The position numbers and the translations under genes were made by a program. Positions 42,041-55,954 of a stretch of DNA of 64,000 nucleotides are shown piece after piece. The notes beneath the pieces were generated by a model, which had not been told where the DNA came from, searched no databases, and was given only the letters and a program-made list of their open reading frames with translations. Numbering within the stretch: position 1 is the first letter of the stretch; every line of letters begins with the position of its first letter. This DNA comes from Kryptolebias marmoratus (Eukaryota; Chordata; Actinopteri; Cyprinodontiformes; Rivulidae): NCBI RefSeq assembly GCF_001649575.2, contig NC_051444.1, positions 19,127,187 through 19,191,186 on the forward strand, in the 5' to 3' direction.

Positions 42041-45000
42041 GCCTATTCTTTTTGTTTCATCTCACACCGCTTTATGGTGTGCACTGAGGATCCCGGGGTA
42101 TTGGCGGGACTTTTAGGGGTGTGCGGCAGAGCGAGAGTCGCAGTGTGGGGCTCGTTAGTTGCTGCCAGGCGTCTCCTCCAACATTAAGAGATGCGCCCCT
42201 CACAGATCTCCGTGATTAAGGGATCAGAAGACGAGTTTCAGCTCTGCGTCAAGAAAAGGCCGCTCTTTGTGTCTCTGTCACACTGGATGATTTAGGAGTC
42301 AGGCAAAGACTCTTGGATCACCTGTTCACACCTTACTAAACCTCCTTAGCTCTGGTGAACCTTTCCCTGAAAGCCTTGCCCATTACATGCTCCCAGCCTG
42401 CCTGCTCTCATTAGCCTCGCCTGCAGTCCGTCTTCACCTTCTTTTGTTGCTGTTTGCAGCATCCTCCTCACATCATTTCTCGCACTGTCCTCTGAGTCCC
42501 AGACTTTTTTAACTCACCTGTTTTCACACCTTTCATTTCTTATTTTCCTTCCTTTCTTTTGTAAAATAATAATAAAAAACCCAAAGAAACATATAGTGTT
42601 TGGTTTTTGGAGAACCCAAATCATTTTTGTGGGTATCCTCCGGTGGTCAAACACCACTGTTCTGGTGTTAATGTAAGTCTTTAAATTCAAATTTAAAGGA
42701 ACTAGTAACTTCTCTTAGCAGTCTTTTGGCGCTTATAGAGGCAAACCTCACTCTTTGATAACCCAGTCCGATGAAGGATAGCTGATTATTAGAACATTCT
42801 GTAAATATTCTTAATTATTGTAATGCAGCAGAAGCTGCAGGAACACCACTCCTGCAAAACGTAGTCCACCTGCTCCCTTTTTCCTCTATCTTCTATGACT
42901 ATATCATAAACTTCAGCTTTTTTCTGTTTGTTTATTTTTTCTTTTCTAATGAAACCATAGTCCATCTCATGCTCCTTCTCTGGAACATCAAGGTGCTTTT
43001 TTGAGCATCTCTCTTCAGATCTATCGGGTAAAAAGCTTTTACTTAGCACATTTTCTCTTCCAAGCTATGAATATTATTGATCTGTGTGTTTACAGCATCT
43101 CTCTCTCATCTATCTTCCTTTGAGTGGTGGATTCTCATCATTTTCCCCTGAAATGTAAGAATTGATCAGGATCCTATGGGCCCCGCAGGCACCAGCTGCT
43201 GCCGTGCCCACCTGCCTGTTAACCTTTGTGCCCTTGAGGAAACAGCATCAGAGAGGCCGAAAACGAAACCGAGCTCCTATTTGTGTCCTTCTCCTGGTTA
43301 TATACGCTCCCATTGTGTTTGTGTGTGAATTAATCAACTTAAGCCTCATCCATTTCCTTCCCAGCAGCTGACGCCTGAACCCCACCTTCCACCCTCCCAA
43401 ACCCTCCCCAGAGATGCATTGCTTTGCATTCCATCATCTCAGAAATACAGAGCCGTGTTTACTATATACGGGCGCAGTTATCCACCCATGCACACAAGCT
43501 GCCTCGGAAACAATATTGTCCCCTTTGAAAGAGCTCCTTGTGAGGCGAATGTGAGAGAGAACAGTGAACAGTTTTATATCTGATCACTAGAGGGCAGTGC
43601 TCACTCATTAATTCCACTTTGTTTTGTACTTTGTCTTCATCCACCTCCTATTTTAAATGCAAATGACAAAAAAACTACCATAAACAAAGAACAAAAGCTA
43701 AATAAATCACTTTCTCTCTCGCACCTAGGTGTTTGTTGCATGCAGATCAGCTCCCCTTGATTTCGTCTCACGTCAAAGCATCACAACTTAAGCATCAGCT
43801 CCTTTTTGTTGCCAAGTTAAACAAACCACTATGTGCACAACTTGATTTGGACAGGTGTCATGTCAACATTTGTTGCTCCTGTGTTCATATTTTATTGATG
43901 ATCTGTGCACTCAAGCCGGCCACGGGGAACGCAGTTGCACAATAGATATGTAAATTCCTAACCTATCAATTTTTCAGACCTTTTAGTCTGGAGTGCCAGC
44001 TGAGTCTCTGAGGCCATCCTTCATTTTTGCCCCTTGCGGATAAAATGATGAATAGGTAAATACCAGCTAGGTTTGACTGTTGGACCACTGACGAATTCCT
44101 AAAGTAAATAAAATACACTTTAGTACTTTCAGGGCAAAGCGGCATTACAGATACTCAGGCGGAATAGTCATCAGACAGAAAACAACAAGGTCAAAGCTTT
44201 TACCAATTAACTATTACTTTTTTGTGCAAGTTGATTAACAAAAATGTAAGGAAGGTGAAACATTCTCCTTCACTGAGGAAAAAAAAAAACAGTCAAGGAG
44301 ATTTTTGGTAATTGGCCAAGGTTACAAACCTCAATAAATCAAAGCCATGCTAGTGCTTCAAACAAGGACGCAGCTATAGTTGCATTAGAACAGATATTTT
44401 CAGACACATTTTAGTTTCTGACATCCTTTATACATAATGACTGTACTCTCCACCACCGGCTACTCCCCCTTACTTGACCTCTCACTGTATGTTCTGTTGC
44501 ATTGAGTGGCATGCATAGCAGATGAAGAGCCTCCACATCAGGCTCACCTTCAGCGAGACTTTCATCTTATTAGGGCCTTTATGAAACTGAACAGATTGTG
44601 TTTTGAAAATGAAAGGCCGCGTGCTTGAACAAAATGTCTCACTCAGAGGGAGATTTGCTTCTGTTGCCGCTATTTCAGCAGAAACTGAGAGAATTTCTGT
44701 ATGCTGTGAATCAATCTGAGAGAACAAATCTTTCAATTTGCTGCTGCGTGGAGTTGATCTTTGACAGCTCTGATCACTTTAATAGATCAAAATACCTCAG
44801 TCGAAAGGAAAAGAAAAGAACTGTGTTCAAATGGTTTCCATCAATCTAAGACAAGTTTGGATAAAATGAAAATGCTACCGGGGCTAGTTGTATTACAGGT
44901 TTTAAACAGTCAGCTGGCACTCTAATTGTGGACTGGGGGAACTTTTAAACAAAAAAGTAAACTAAAGCTTTAAAGCTCCTAGCCAGACTATGATCAAATT

Positions 45001-48000
45001 CACTTTAGATATAGTTTGTTACCTGAACAACAACATTCCATGGCCAGTATTTCTATTTGATTTATTTTGTTGTAAATTATATTTTATCTTGGTAAAATTC
45101 TGTCCCTGCAAAAACATAAGCAGACCAAGTGTGCATACTTTCTGATGGCGTCAAAGAAAAATCAATTGATCACAGTTCCTCTCAGTACGCCCATATGTAT
45201 ATTTTCTCTGTGGTATTTACTCTTTATTCATGTCTTTACTTGAAATCCTCCTTTAGTGGTGTTTACTTGTATTTTTTATGGCTGGAGCAAAACATCTGAG
45301 CCGTATGTGAAAACACTGCATGGATTTCCGGATAACTCGATTACAACAAATACACGGAAGCGGCTCATGAGTAGGACTTGGGCAGAGTGGCATGGTTAGA
45401 TTTCTTCATTGGATCTGCAGCAATCATTCTGAGACAAGTTATTTTAAAAACATTCATAGCCATGGTCGATGTGTTCTGTTAAGAAGCTGGAAGTAAAAGG
45501 TGATTTCCAAGTCCCAGCTCTGCATCCTGCTGCATCACCCATCTCCACCGCCAGACGGAAGCCTCTTTCAGATCATAGTTCCGCAACAAACATGAGAACC
45601 CAAACTCCCCTTTACGGCTCATTTGCCATTCTCATCACGCAAGTTGATCCAGCGAGATCACCGGACTGTGTGTGCTTTCATAACATGCAGATCGTGGAAC
45701 CAACGGAGCGTGGCAGGGAACTCAGCAGAACTGACATGAACTCTACTCCTCAATGATGGCAGACGAGCTCTGCTGTGCTCCTTTTGATGAATTTCTAAAT
45801 ACGCCACTGAATTTCAGCTTCTGCTTTTAGTTAAAGAAGCTCACAGATCTCACCGTCATTCCTGTTAGCTATTATTGTTCCTAGCTTTTCTTGGAAATAC
45901 CCTTCTGGTTGCTCATGTTTTTAAATCCAGTGGCCAGCTGATCGCACAGACTTCAGGTCATCACTACGTCACAGTTGGCCCTTGATCCTGGCTTACTCTT
46001 TCACATCATAGCTCTTTTGGCTACCTCCTGAGGCAAATCAAAAGGCGGGGCAGCTTTGACCCACCATTCTGTGTTGACACTTTCTAATGTTCGCAGAGAT
46101 GGGGAAAACAAGTGAGGATCACAAATTGAAAGTATGATCTAAAAGGGGCTAGGCTTATAGTGAGCACCCGCATTACATTTACAACGGTGCCAGAAATCTA
46201 GTCAACATGAATCACAAGAAGTAAGAAAAAAAAAAATCACATTGCTCTGATAGCAGAAATACATTCACAACACTTTAGGTTCTGAAGATGATCATTGTCC
46301 TGTCACCAGTTGCTTGAGCTTCACTTGCCCAGGCAGCAATCACCACGGCTTGGGAATTGTCTGAGTCAAACTCTGGCTGAAATAGGTAAGGCTGAACCCC
46401 ATACAACTCGAACTCTCACTTTGTCTGATCTTCATTGTGTTCTTCTTCAACTGGTTTGTATTCCTCAGGGGGAAAGAAGGTCTGACAGACTAAAAGAAAA
46501 TGCTTCAGAATCTACTCAAATTCTGACATAATTCATTCATCTGCTGTAATGTTTACTAATGCCAGCTATTCACTGGTAGCCCAACTGCATAGACCTCATC
46601 AACCCAAATACACATTATGTGTAATTAGCACTCATTTTGCCCTCATCTTAAAAACATTGCATTTGGTGCAAAATCCTGCAGTAGGAATCCAGATTTCATT
46701 ACCCTGCTGTTTTTCTTGTTGTTGTACAGTTGCTAATTAAAAGAAATGCACCACTGGCTAGTGACTTTATTATTTTCAGATCCTTAGGAAACTGATATTA
46801 AAATATTTTACTGTGCATGCCATCAGTACAAAGTTGCACTATTAGGGTTTATATATAAAACAACACAAGTAGTTAATGTTGCTCCTTGTCCATGAGGCGC
46901 CTTTACTTTGAAAGGAGGCTAAAATAAATGAAATAACTTCCTCAAGTCATGTTTTATAGTGACAATTGCAGGTAAATCTCAGCTTGGTGGGGCATTTGTG
47001 GCTTTCAGAGCCTCTCAAATAAATATATATTTTATATATTATAAATAAATATAGATACATACATATATGGGTGTGTGTGGGTAGACAGAGAAGAATGAAG
47101 AAGACAGACAGAGTATAAGAGTGTGACAGATTTCAGTGCTTCATAGCCACTTCCTCTGTGCTTTCTTACCAGCACCTCAGCACCTCTGGTGAAGTACGCA
47201 CATAAAAGGGAAGGAGGCATAGCACGCAGCCAAAACTGTGAACAGCCATATTACAAAACAACTGTCAACCGAAGCCAGAGTCTTCGTATGTGACGTCTCA
47301 CCTCACTTTACCTCAAGCAGTTTGTTTACAGTCAACTTAAACGGTGAGAATGTGACAAGCAGAAAAAAAACCCCACATAAAATGCACTCTGGCACCCGTT
47401 CATGCAGCTGTGAGCAGGGTACGGGGAGGGGGGGAATTCATTTTTGCTAGAATTTTCTTCATTTCATGTAGCACTGCAGAACATATTGACAACAGATAGA
47501 AATCAAATGAAGCTAACCAGTTTAACTACATTCCTTTGTGTGTCTTTCTTCCTAACAAGCCCCCAAACTTTTCTCCACCTGCCTCCCATTAAACAAAAAT
47601 GCTCCATAAAAGTGAATTTCCAGTGGAAAAGTTTGCTTCGTAGCAGGTCGTGTTTCCTTCCCACAGCTTTGGGAGGCAAAGTAAAGAGGCAGAAAGAGGT
47701 GGGCAGATGTTGTCTGGCTGTGCTGGTGAGGTTCAGTTTTCTTGTTACTTTTGCTACACTTCAGCTAATCATCTAACTCAGTGGTCGGTCCGCACAGCAG
47801 GGGACTCCAATGCATCGCCCCTCCCTCTGCCTTTCCCACACTGGCCTTAATTAGTGAGGAATTAAAGTCCTTTTTCATGGATGGGATTCATGGGGGACGC
47901 ATCTTCTTAATTACAACAGCTCTCCATGTGCTGCTGGGAACTGATTGCAAGGCAAGACATCCTCCAACCCAGCAGCAACCCTCCCAGACCTGTTTGGGGG

Positions 48001-48432
48001 TGTCTGGAATACAGTGTTGTTCAAATCAGCAGGCAGATGCAGATTAGCTATTCAGATGATACAATAGTGCAGAGCTACAAGTGTCACTGTAATTTCTTCA
48101 CTTTCTTATCATGCTGCCTACAACAAGTCCAGAGAGAGAGAGAAGTCTTTTTTTAAACCCAAAAGAGTCAACAGCACAGCTCTAACAAAGTTTTGTTTTG
48201 TTTCAGTTTATAAAAGCCTAGAATAATAATAGGGAAAAAATTTGATAGCTTTTTCTGTTTTCAATTTTCATCAGCTTCAATTGTCTGTGGTTCCGTTCAG
48301 GTTTACACATAGTATACTATATGTAATATTATTATTATTTTTAAACTGACCTTCCCAATAGAGAAGATGCTCATGTCAGCTCACTGTGCCAAAAGTCTGA
48401 ATAATGAATTCAGACATTTCCCAAGGCTCACG

Positions 48433-48725
48433 TTTAAATTTACTGTACTTATATAGCGCCTTTCTAGCCAACCAGGCCTCTCGAAGCACTTTACAACACA
48501 ATCTGTGCCCTCATTTACCCATCTACACACATTTATACAGCATGCTACAAAGCTAACCTGAATAAATTATTTTACAGAGTCTAATCAATGCTTTAGATCA
48601 CATTCATACAACAATAGGGCACACATCGGAGGCAATGAGTTCTGTGTCTTGCCCAGGGACACTTTGACATGTGGAATCAAACCCCCAACTATCTCATTGG
48701 AAAAGCCACAGTCGCACCTTCAACT
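48433..48725 (+). repeat. Dispersed fish repeat (TATATAGCGCCTTTCTAG type)
   Basis: Begins ACTTATATAGCGCCTTTCTA, then CTCTCGAAGCACTTTACAAC, CACATTTATACAG and, at the far end, GTCTTGCCCAGGGACACTTT and a diverged AATCAAACCCCCAACT block. This collinear set is a very common interspersed repeat of teleost genomes. No coding capacity. Confidence 0.65.
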
Positions 48726-49919
48726 GTGTTGATGCAATAAAGACTGTGCTACATGATATTGAACCAAAATTCCATCTTTCTCACTATTTGCAGCATTGAA
48801 AATGAAGCAGTGTGGTATGAAGTCTTACAGAACTCAGAATGGTTTGTTGCTGATATCGGGATTGATTTCCTACTTGTGTTGCTGCATGTCAAAAACAGAT
48901 CACAGTGTAAAAGGAAGAAGCTGGATATAGCTCACTGATCCTTTTACAAGATTTGATGAGACGCGCCAAACCAAAAATCACATCATGAATTCAGAAACTC
49001 CCTCTTAGGGACCTCATGCCAATAAATTATAGTAAGAGTTTGAGATCTGAACATCTGTATGTACATGGTCAATGACACTGGTCATTCGCACCAGTCTGTG
49101 ATGATTCATCAGATCCTTCTGTGGACAACTGCATGTGACCCAAATTTCTGTGACTCTTTGAACTGAGAGGACTGTGTGACCATAAAGTTCTTATTCAAAA
49201 GGTGGTGCTAAACACAACAGACGAAAAACTGTGAATCAAATACTCATAAGAAGAAAAACAAGAAGGACTGTGTGAGGAGATTCACTGTTATTCACATTTC
49301 AAAACTGACTATGACTCAAGCACCACAAGGAAAAAACTGCATCAATCACAGTTGTTTTTTTCTTTTTGTTTTATGAACGGGCAGTTCAGAAACCAGCACC
49401 TTATTGCCACCTGTTGGCTGGGTGAAACTGTAGACCCTTTAGTTGCAGATATGGAGAGTTACGTTGCAGCCATTACATCAGGCAGGTGCAGATTGTTTTG
49501 AAAAGCTCTCAACATTTCAGAGTGGACTTCAGAAAAGGAATACTTTTAAGAGTTGGATGCCCCACCAACCTGAGGAACTATAACGTGTAGGCCTTTAGTC
49601 ATGAGTGTTACCCTTTTACCTAACAGTTACTCCAAAGTCATTTCCACACACACACTACAATTATCAAATACTCTCCAAATGTTCTGAGAAAGTGCATGTG
49701 GGAACAAACATGTCTGCAACATTCCAGCTAGAATACTTCTGGACACTTTTCAGCCGGCCCTCGTGTAACAATTCAGTGGGAGACTGAGGCAGTGTACAAA
49801 TGTTGCAGCTTATTATCCAAAATTAGCATGCTGGTAAGAGTTGCTGCTTTGTTCTCATTTCTGCTTTTCTGCAACTTGCTTCTCACCTACTCTTATATTG
49901 TGCATATATTTAGACACTG

Positions 49920-50165
49920 TGACATTAATATGGTGGTGGCAATATGCTATGGGGTGCTTTTCATTGGCCATGACAGAGTTACTGCTCAGAACCCCAAGCA
50001 GGATCAACATATTGTTCATGACTTGAAACTATTCTGGCAATTGATCTTTCAGTCGGAAACTGCTCCAAAGCATCCAACTACATGACTTCAGGAAATGCTT
50101 GTGTCTGTGCTTGAGAGGTCCAAATCCTTTTGAAAATCAGGGGGAGACCTGAAAATGGAAGCTGA
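49920..50165 (+). mobile_element. Possible highly decayed Tc1-like transposase relic
   Basis: ATATGGTGGTGGCAATATGC then TATGGGGTGCTTTTC resembles the block before the second catalytic aspartate in fish Tc1-like transposases (usual form ATGGTGGTGGCAGCATCATG). ACTGCTCCAAAGCATCCAAC further on could be the decayed GAC..AAGCAC..CCAA block. Reading frames are broken, and similarity outside these blocks is weak. Confidence 0.35.
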
Positions 50166-52059
50166 TGCTCCTTTCTTGTTCAGTTCAATAAATTGTGTTG
50201 AGTTTGTTAACATGCAAGCTTTAAGTTAGCTGTAACTGTGGCAAACAAAACAACATCTACAAAGTCTGAAATAAAGGTATGTGACAAATTGTAGCAGAAA
50301 GTTTGTATTTTATTAATTTAGTCATACAGTTCTGTACATGTTCCACACACACACTTTAAATTTGATCAACCTTACAGCAAATGTTGAGTAGAAATATCTA
50401 AAAAATAATACAGAATCTTAGGTCATCATCAGACCTCTATACTTACCAAAAACTGAAGACATGTGGGAGAAGAAAGGCCAATTCAGGCTGAACACATTAT
50501 GGTTTTATTAATTTTATGTGTTGTTGGTTGTCGTGATTTCTATAAATTTACTTAAACAAGTTCAGAAAACTAAATAGTTGCCAGCAAACCTACTTTAATA
50601 CATGGATACGAAGAGGATCAGATCTGTAAACAAGGCATCTTCTAAAGCTATACTCGAAGCTTTTTATTCTTTATTTGGCTGGACAGAAAATTACACATCC
50701 CTTTTCCACAACCCACATCTCAGTGCGGCTTTTTTGTGAAAAGGTTGGCATAATTGCTGCACGTCTCCGCACCTGTATTATACACAAAAGCCAAAAACTC
50801 TCCTTGAATTTCTGCGAAAAAAGCCCATAAGAGCCACTTGTGGCGTAGAAACAGGGAACAGGCAGAAGTGGCTGCAATATTCTGGAATTAGCAGTGATAG
50901 CTGAATACTCAGGGAGGCAAGTGGGTACACATCTTCTTATGTTATTTTTACATTACATGTTTGAGTGAAGAGCGGGAGGAGAATGAGAGGGAGGCATCCA
51001 GAAAACACTTTCTGAAACTGTTAGCAAAATCACAAGCAAGGTATGACACTGAGTTACAGCGTACATCTGCTGCTTAAAGCACCAGAAGTTGGATTTTAAA
51101 AGTCCGTTCACAGTTCACTTTGAACCAAAAAGGCTTTGGTAAATCAATTAAATTATTTCAAAAGAGAAGCTTAATCTTAGCTTCCAAAACTGCAGAGATG
51201 ATCTATTTTCTCTTAGTGGAAAAGCCTCATGCAGTCTGTGTTCACTGCAAGACAAATGTCACCAAGCTACCTTCCACATCGGATTTTGCATTTTGTATCA
51301 ATGGTTAGGGAGGCGTCATAAATCAGCTGAGACAAGTTTTTTCCAATCTTGTCAGAAGTTAGATTTACAGCAGTGTCAATGATGGGATGAGAAATGAGCT
51401 CAATTGTCATTTTTGAGGAAAGGGGGAAGAAAAAAAAAATCCAAAGATAGATGGAGACGTGCTGAAGAAGGCAGGGGAGGGGCAAATGGAGCGTTTATAC
51501 TGAAAAAAGGGGAGTGTCACCAAAATATCACATTCATTGAAGCTTTTTTAAGCTTTTCTTTAACCCACTGAACCATCTATAAAGGCTTATTGTCAGGTTT
51601 AGTTTGAAACAGCGTGAACTTGGGTGAATGTGTGTAGGGCTTCTGACCACGTGCCTGCATACCTTATGCAGACATTTATCCCCAACTCCAATTAGTATAT
51701 GTTCTTGACAACAGTTAGTTGTAAAAAAAAAACCTGTACAGTTAGAAAACACAGAATAAAATAAAATTGTTTATTTATGTAATTTTTTAAACTATTAATA
51801 ATATATTTGCCTTGAAAACTTCACTTGTCTTGGGATAATTTTTTTTATCCAACAAGGTGCTGCCCACTTCGCAACAACCCACACAACCACAAGGCTCAGT
51901 GACTGAAGTACCTTCCTTGTTCATCACTGTTTGTGTTGCTGACAGAGTTTGTGGACCACTCCTGTTTAGAGGTACATAACTGCAGTTACTTATCATAAGA
52001 CAAACAACACAACTCCTAATGAGACCAGAACAAGGAAAAACAAATATACATAAAAAGAG

Positions 52060-52155
52060 TTTGACTAAAACCTGTTCAGTGGTTCATGAGATTTTTTGCT
52101 AACATACACACAGGCAATTACACCACTGCTCACTTTTCATGGCAGTGGGCGATAA
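52060..52155 (+). repeat. Dispersed repeat family A, fragment
   Basis: ACTAAAACCTGTTCAGTGGT, TCATGAGATTTTTTGCTAAC then an ACACACAGG tail and CACTTTTCATGGCAGTGGGC. These are the 3' blocks of family A, same orientation as the other copies. Confidence 0.5.
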
Positions 52156-52639
52156 TTAATAAACTTACAGTCGACTAACATGCCCAGAGATGTCTCAGAG
52201 ATAAATTATATGAATAACATTAATCTTTACAATTAGTTTAGTGGGGAAAAAACTGTATTTAATAGATAAATTTGTAGAGCAGCTTTCTGAAATTTACTTG
52301 AGCTGTAGTTTAGAGTTCTTGGAAAAAATAAGACTTTTTGTTATGAGAGCAACAAATCAAACATATTACGAGCTTCACTTTTCTGTAACAAGGACCAAAC
52401 ACATCAAGTAGTTTCTTCACCTACAGCTACAGCCTTTTAGCTTACTGCCTTTGCAGTTCATCAGTTTGTTGCAATGCATGCTAATCAGCTGTCCGGCATG
52501 CAACAAGTCATAAATAATTCCTCCGGTGCTCTATGTCTGATTTCACTTTTCTAAAGCTGCAGGCGGTGATCTGCAGATTCAAAGCAGAAATAATGACCAA
52601 TGGTGTTGTTATTTGATTTGAAATGATATGACATAAAGA

Positions 52640-52751
52640 GTCAAATGGAGTTCAAATGGAAGGTGTTCCCCTTCAACAAATTCAGTTTTAAGCTTCTCCC
52701 CTGACTGTTATATAAATGTACAATTTTGAAGATTTGGTCTTGGTATAGAGG

Positions 52752-52785
<34 letters not shown>

Positions 52786-52894
52786 AAATGGAGTTCAAAT
52801 GGAAGGTGTTCCCCTTCAACAAATTCAGTTTTAAGCTTCTCCCCTGACTGTTATATAAATGTACAATTTTGAAGATTTGGTCTTGGTATAGAGG

Positions 52895-52938
<44 letters not shown>
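52640..52938 (+). repeat. 143-bp tandem duplication carrying (AT)n
   Basis: The segment beginning GTCAAATGGAGTTCAAATGG at 52640 is repeated from 52783 with no difference I can see across about 113 bp. Each copy ends in an (AT)n tract, short in the first (52753-52780) and longer in the second (52897-52938). Confidence 0.95.
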
Positions 52939-52945
<7 letters not shown>

Positions 52946-55900
52946 GTGGGAGTCCATCCATGCAGAATGTGCAGTCCACATAAGCCCTCCCACTTATCTT
53001 TGTGTTCATTTCTGCAGGGTCAAAGCTTCAAGTCGATCATGTATGTCCTGGGATCTGTCTTTAACTTGAGGGCCTGAATGTTCAAAGCCTGCTTTCACAT
53101 ATTTCTGCACTTCAACATTGCTGTTTTATTGTGAGAAAGTCCAAGTTAACACGAGGCACTAGAACAAAGCGGGGATGCTCTGCACATAACAAGGCAACAA
53201 ATCTCATGGATGTAGCTTCAGGCCTTATAGATACTATTTTTGCTTTTTAAGAGTAGGGCAGTTTTACTGATTTACAATCTTCAAAACCATAACCAGAAAT
53301 ATTGCTGACATAGCTGACTGAGCAAAACAAAGTGTGTGTTTGTTGGGTTTACAGGACATGGAATTGAAAGCTGATCAAAATGTTTGAGGTTTGAGGTACT
53401 GAAGTTTTAGGTTGGAACTGATGCATGTAGAAGTGTCCACTTGTTTATTCATGTTACACAAAGTGGAAAATGTCTTTGAAAGAGTGTTGTTGGAAAACAC
53501 AGCAGTAAATCAGATAAATTAAGCCTTATCATTTTTTTTCTGAAATGAAAAGAAACCTATTCACACTTTGACTCACCTTCTCACAACCCTACAATACAAC
53601 ACCTCATCATATACAAATGTAGTCAGAATGGATTCCTCAGAGAATTTCTTTTAAGTTTAAGCTTAAGTTTTATGTATATATTTTTTTTTTATTTGTGTAA
53701 TGTTACTTTTAAAGAAATTTTCTGCTTAGTGTGCCTTGAACATTTCTGCATGATGACCCAACGGTTTTCTTACAAACAACCTCAGCATAGATGGCTGTAT
53801 TAGAATAAACAATAAATGTGAGGCTAAAGTTTGTGTGGAAGCAAAATAACAGAGTATGTGTGAATATATAAATGTGAGTTCCAACAAAAACCACAAAAAC
53901 TTGTTTTAATTCAACCATTAAAGGGGTGCACAATTAATTATTAACACTGACAAATATTTCCCAAGACATTTCATGACAAATATGTGATGTGTACATGTAC
54001 AGTATATATTAAAATAATTTCTGATCATGTAACCTAATTTTACATTTTAATATTGATACATTTATGTGTATGTTCCTTTTGAAGTCTTTAGTCAGATGTC
54101 CAGATCCTGAAGTTACAGTAGCAGCTAGAAGACTATAAGTGGAATAACATTATAAATAGCATCAATAAGATAATAATCATTTGGCACATCTTAAATCCAG
54201 ATAACTAAATGTGAACTCAAAGAAATAATCCTAAAACTTCTGATGTCCACTTTTTTTTCAGTTTTTACACCAGCTTTATATACTTTCAACATTTGCTGCC
54301 ACTGCGATTGAGGGGGAAATAGTTTTTCTATGTGTAGCTCAAAGCTTTGAAAAAAGCCCATATCATTCAATTTCACTCCCACAGAACTGAGATTCTGACA
54401 GAAAACTCAGAGAATAATGTCCTAAAATAACAGCAACTAAAATCCAACTTGGGTGCACAGAAGCTGGAGTTTGGGTAAAGTGTCTCTTTAAAACCGAAAT
54501 CTATTGATTATTTTAATATGTAAAACAAATGAAATGAAAATAAATAAATAAATAAAAACATGACAAGAAACAACCAAGACTGCTGCTCGCCTCTTTAGAA
54601 ATAGATACACCAAGAAATGGGCAAATGAAACGTTGCTGTTCCACCATAATTAAATGCTGACATCAATCCTCTTGAGCAACAGCCTCAAAACAATCAAAAA
54701 GTGGCCTTTGTCACTGTGGTGTCTAAGAATAATGCCATTCTCACTTTTTCCTGCTTGACACCCTCTGTTTTACTCTGAAGGCAGAAATGTTGAAGGTTTG
54801 ACAGTTCAGACAAAAATGAGGGGAAGGGAAGCGTTGGATTTGTTAGCAGCACAAAATTAAAATGTCATTATGTGTCTCTATTCTTAGCTGAGACTGCTGC
54901 AGGGATCTCCCTACAAATCTGGCTTTGTTCAGGCAAGTACCATGTGGTTTCACAAAAGTTCACCATTTTCTCTGCATCCCCAAAGACTAATGTGCTATTG
55001 TCTTACAGGAATTTGATAATGTGTTCACAGAATGAAGCACACATGAGTGCACAGGCAACACCCTCTAATAATAGTTACAGCTGTGAAACGGATTATCTAG
55101 ACAAGATAACAGCAAGTTATCAAAATGTCAGGGTAAACTTTAATAACCTAAATGTGATATTTTTATTGAACTTCTGAAATGCTCTGGTGACTGGAGAAAG
55201 AAAGATTTTATCAATACCTCAAACAAACTTGCAGATAAAAATCAGACTTTTATGAATTTCATTTATAAGCTCAGTTGGTAATGTTTGTGCAATAATGTGT
55301 AACGAAACATGGGGGGAAAAAAACGTTTGTTTGCAATTTGTTCATATTGATTTTGTGGGTGCTATTTAAAAAAATGATTAAAAATAGATAAAGTAAATAA
55401 TATGACTAGAATAACGTCAACTAGACATTTCCTTTCATGTTGAGGGAATTTTCAGACAAATGGACGTTCAATAATCTAATCAATATTTCATCACTAAATT
55501 GGTCCAGGCTAATACTATTCTTATTGTTGCATGATGAAGGAACTATCATGATATGGGTTGTTTCTCAGCAAGAAAGACAACAATAATACACTTGGAACTC
55601 ATAGGCTTTGGTTGCCTAAAATTATTAAACCAAAAATGAATTGACAGGTAAAATTTGGTCTCTGTTTCTTTGTCAAATAGTGCATCAACCATCAACCTTA
55701 GTTTGCTAGTAGACTAGCTATTTTTTGATTGAATTCAAACATATCCATTTTAAACCCATTCATAAATCCGTCAGCTGTTTATAAAATGTCCAGGAAGCAA
55801 TTTATGACCTAACTGCTCAAGAGACTATGGAAATGATGTACTGTTTGGTGTGTGTTTGCAGTCTATGATACCCATCAGAAAGGATTCCGACACGAACATT

Positions 55901-55954
55901 AGCACCCATGGTTTACTAATGCAATGCTGAGATGAAAGGCTGGCTGGTTTGGTG
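52939..55954. other. Gene-free stretch, 3.0 kb
   Basis: AT-rich, with T and A runs. No repeat family, exon or regulatory element can be supported. Confidence 0.5.

Larger units (their letters stand above)
38331..48432. other. Gene-free stretch, 10 kb
   Basis: No exon with family resemblance on either strand. Contains a dispersed repeat at 39115-39290, GT and CA microsatellites (41834-41853, 42021-42040) and less AT-rich blocks near 42100-42450, 44480-44800 and 47840-48000 that may be regulatory. Open frames of 60-110 codons here look random in composition. Confidence 0.55.
48726..52639. other. Gene-free stretch, 3.9 kb
   Basis: Contains a possible Tc1-like relic (49920-50165) and a fragment of repeat family A (52060-52155). 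No exon recognised. Confidence 0.55.
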
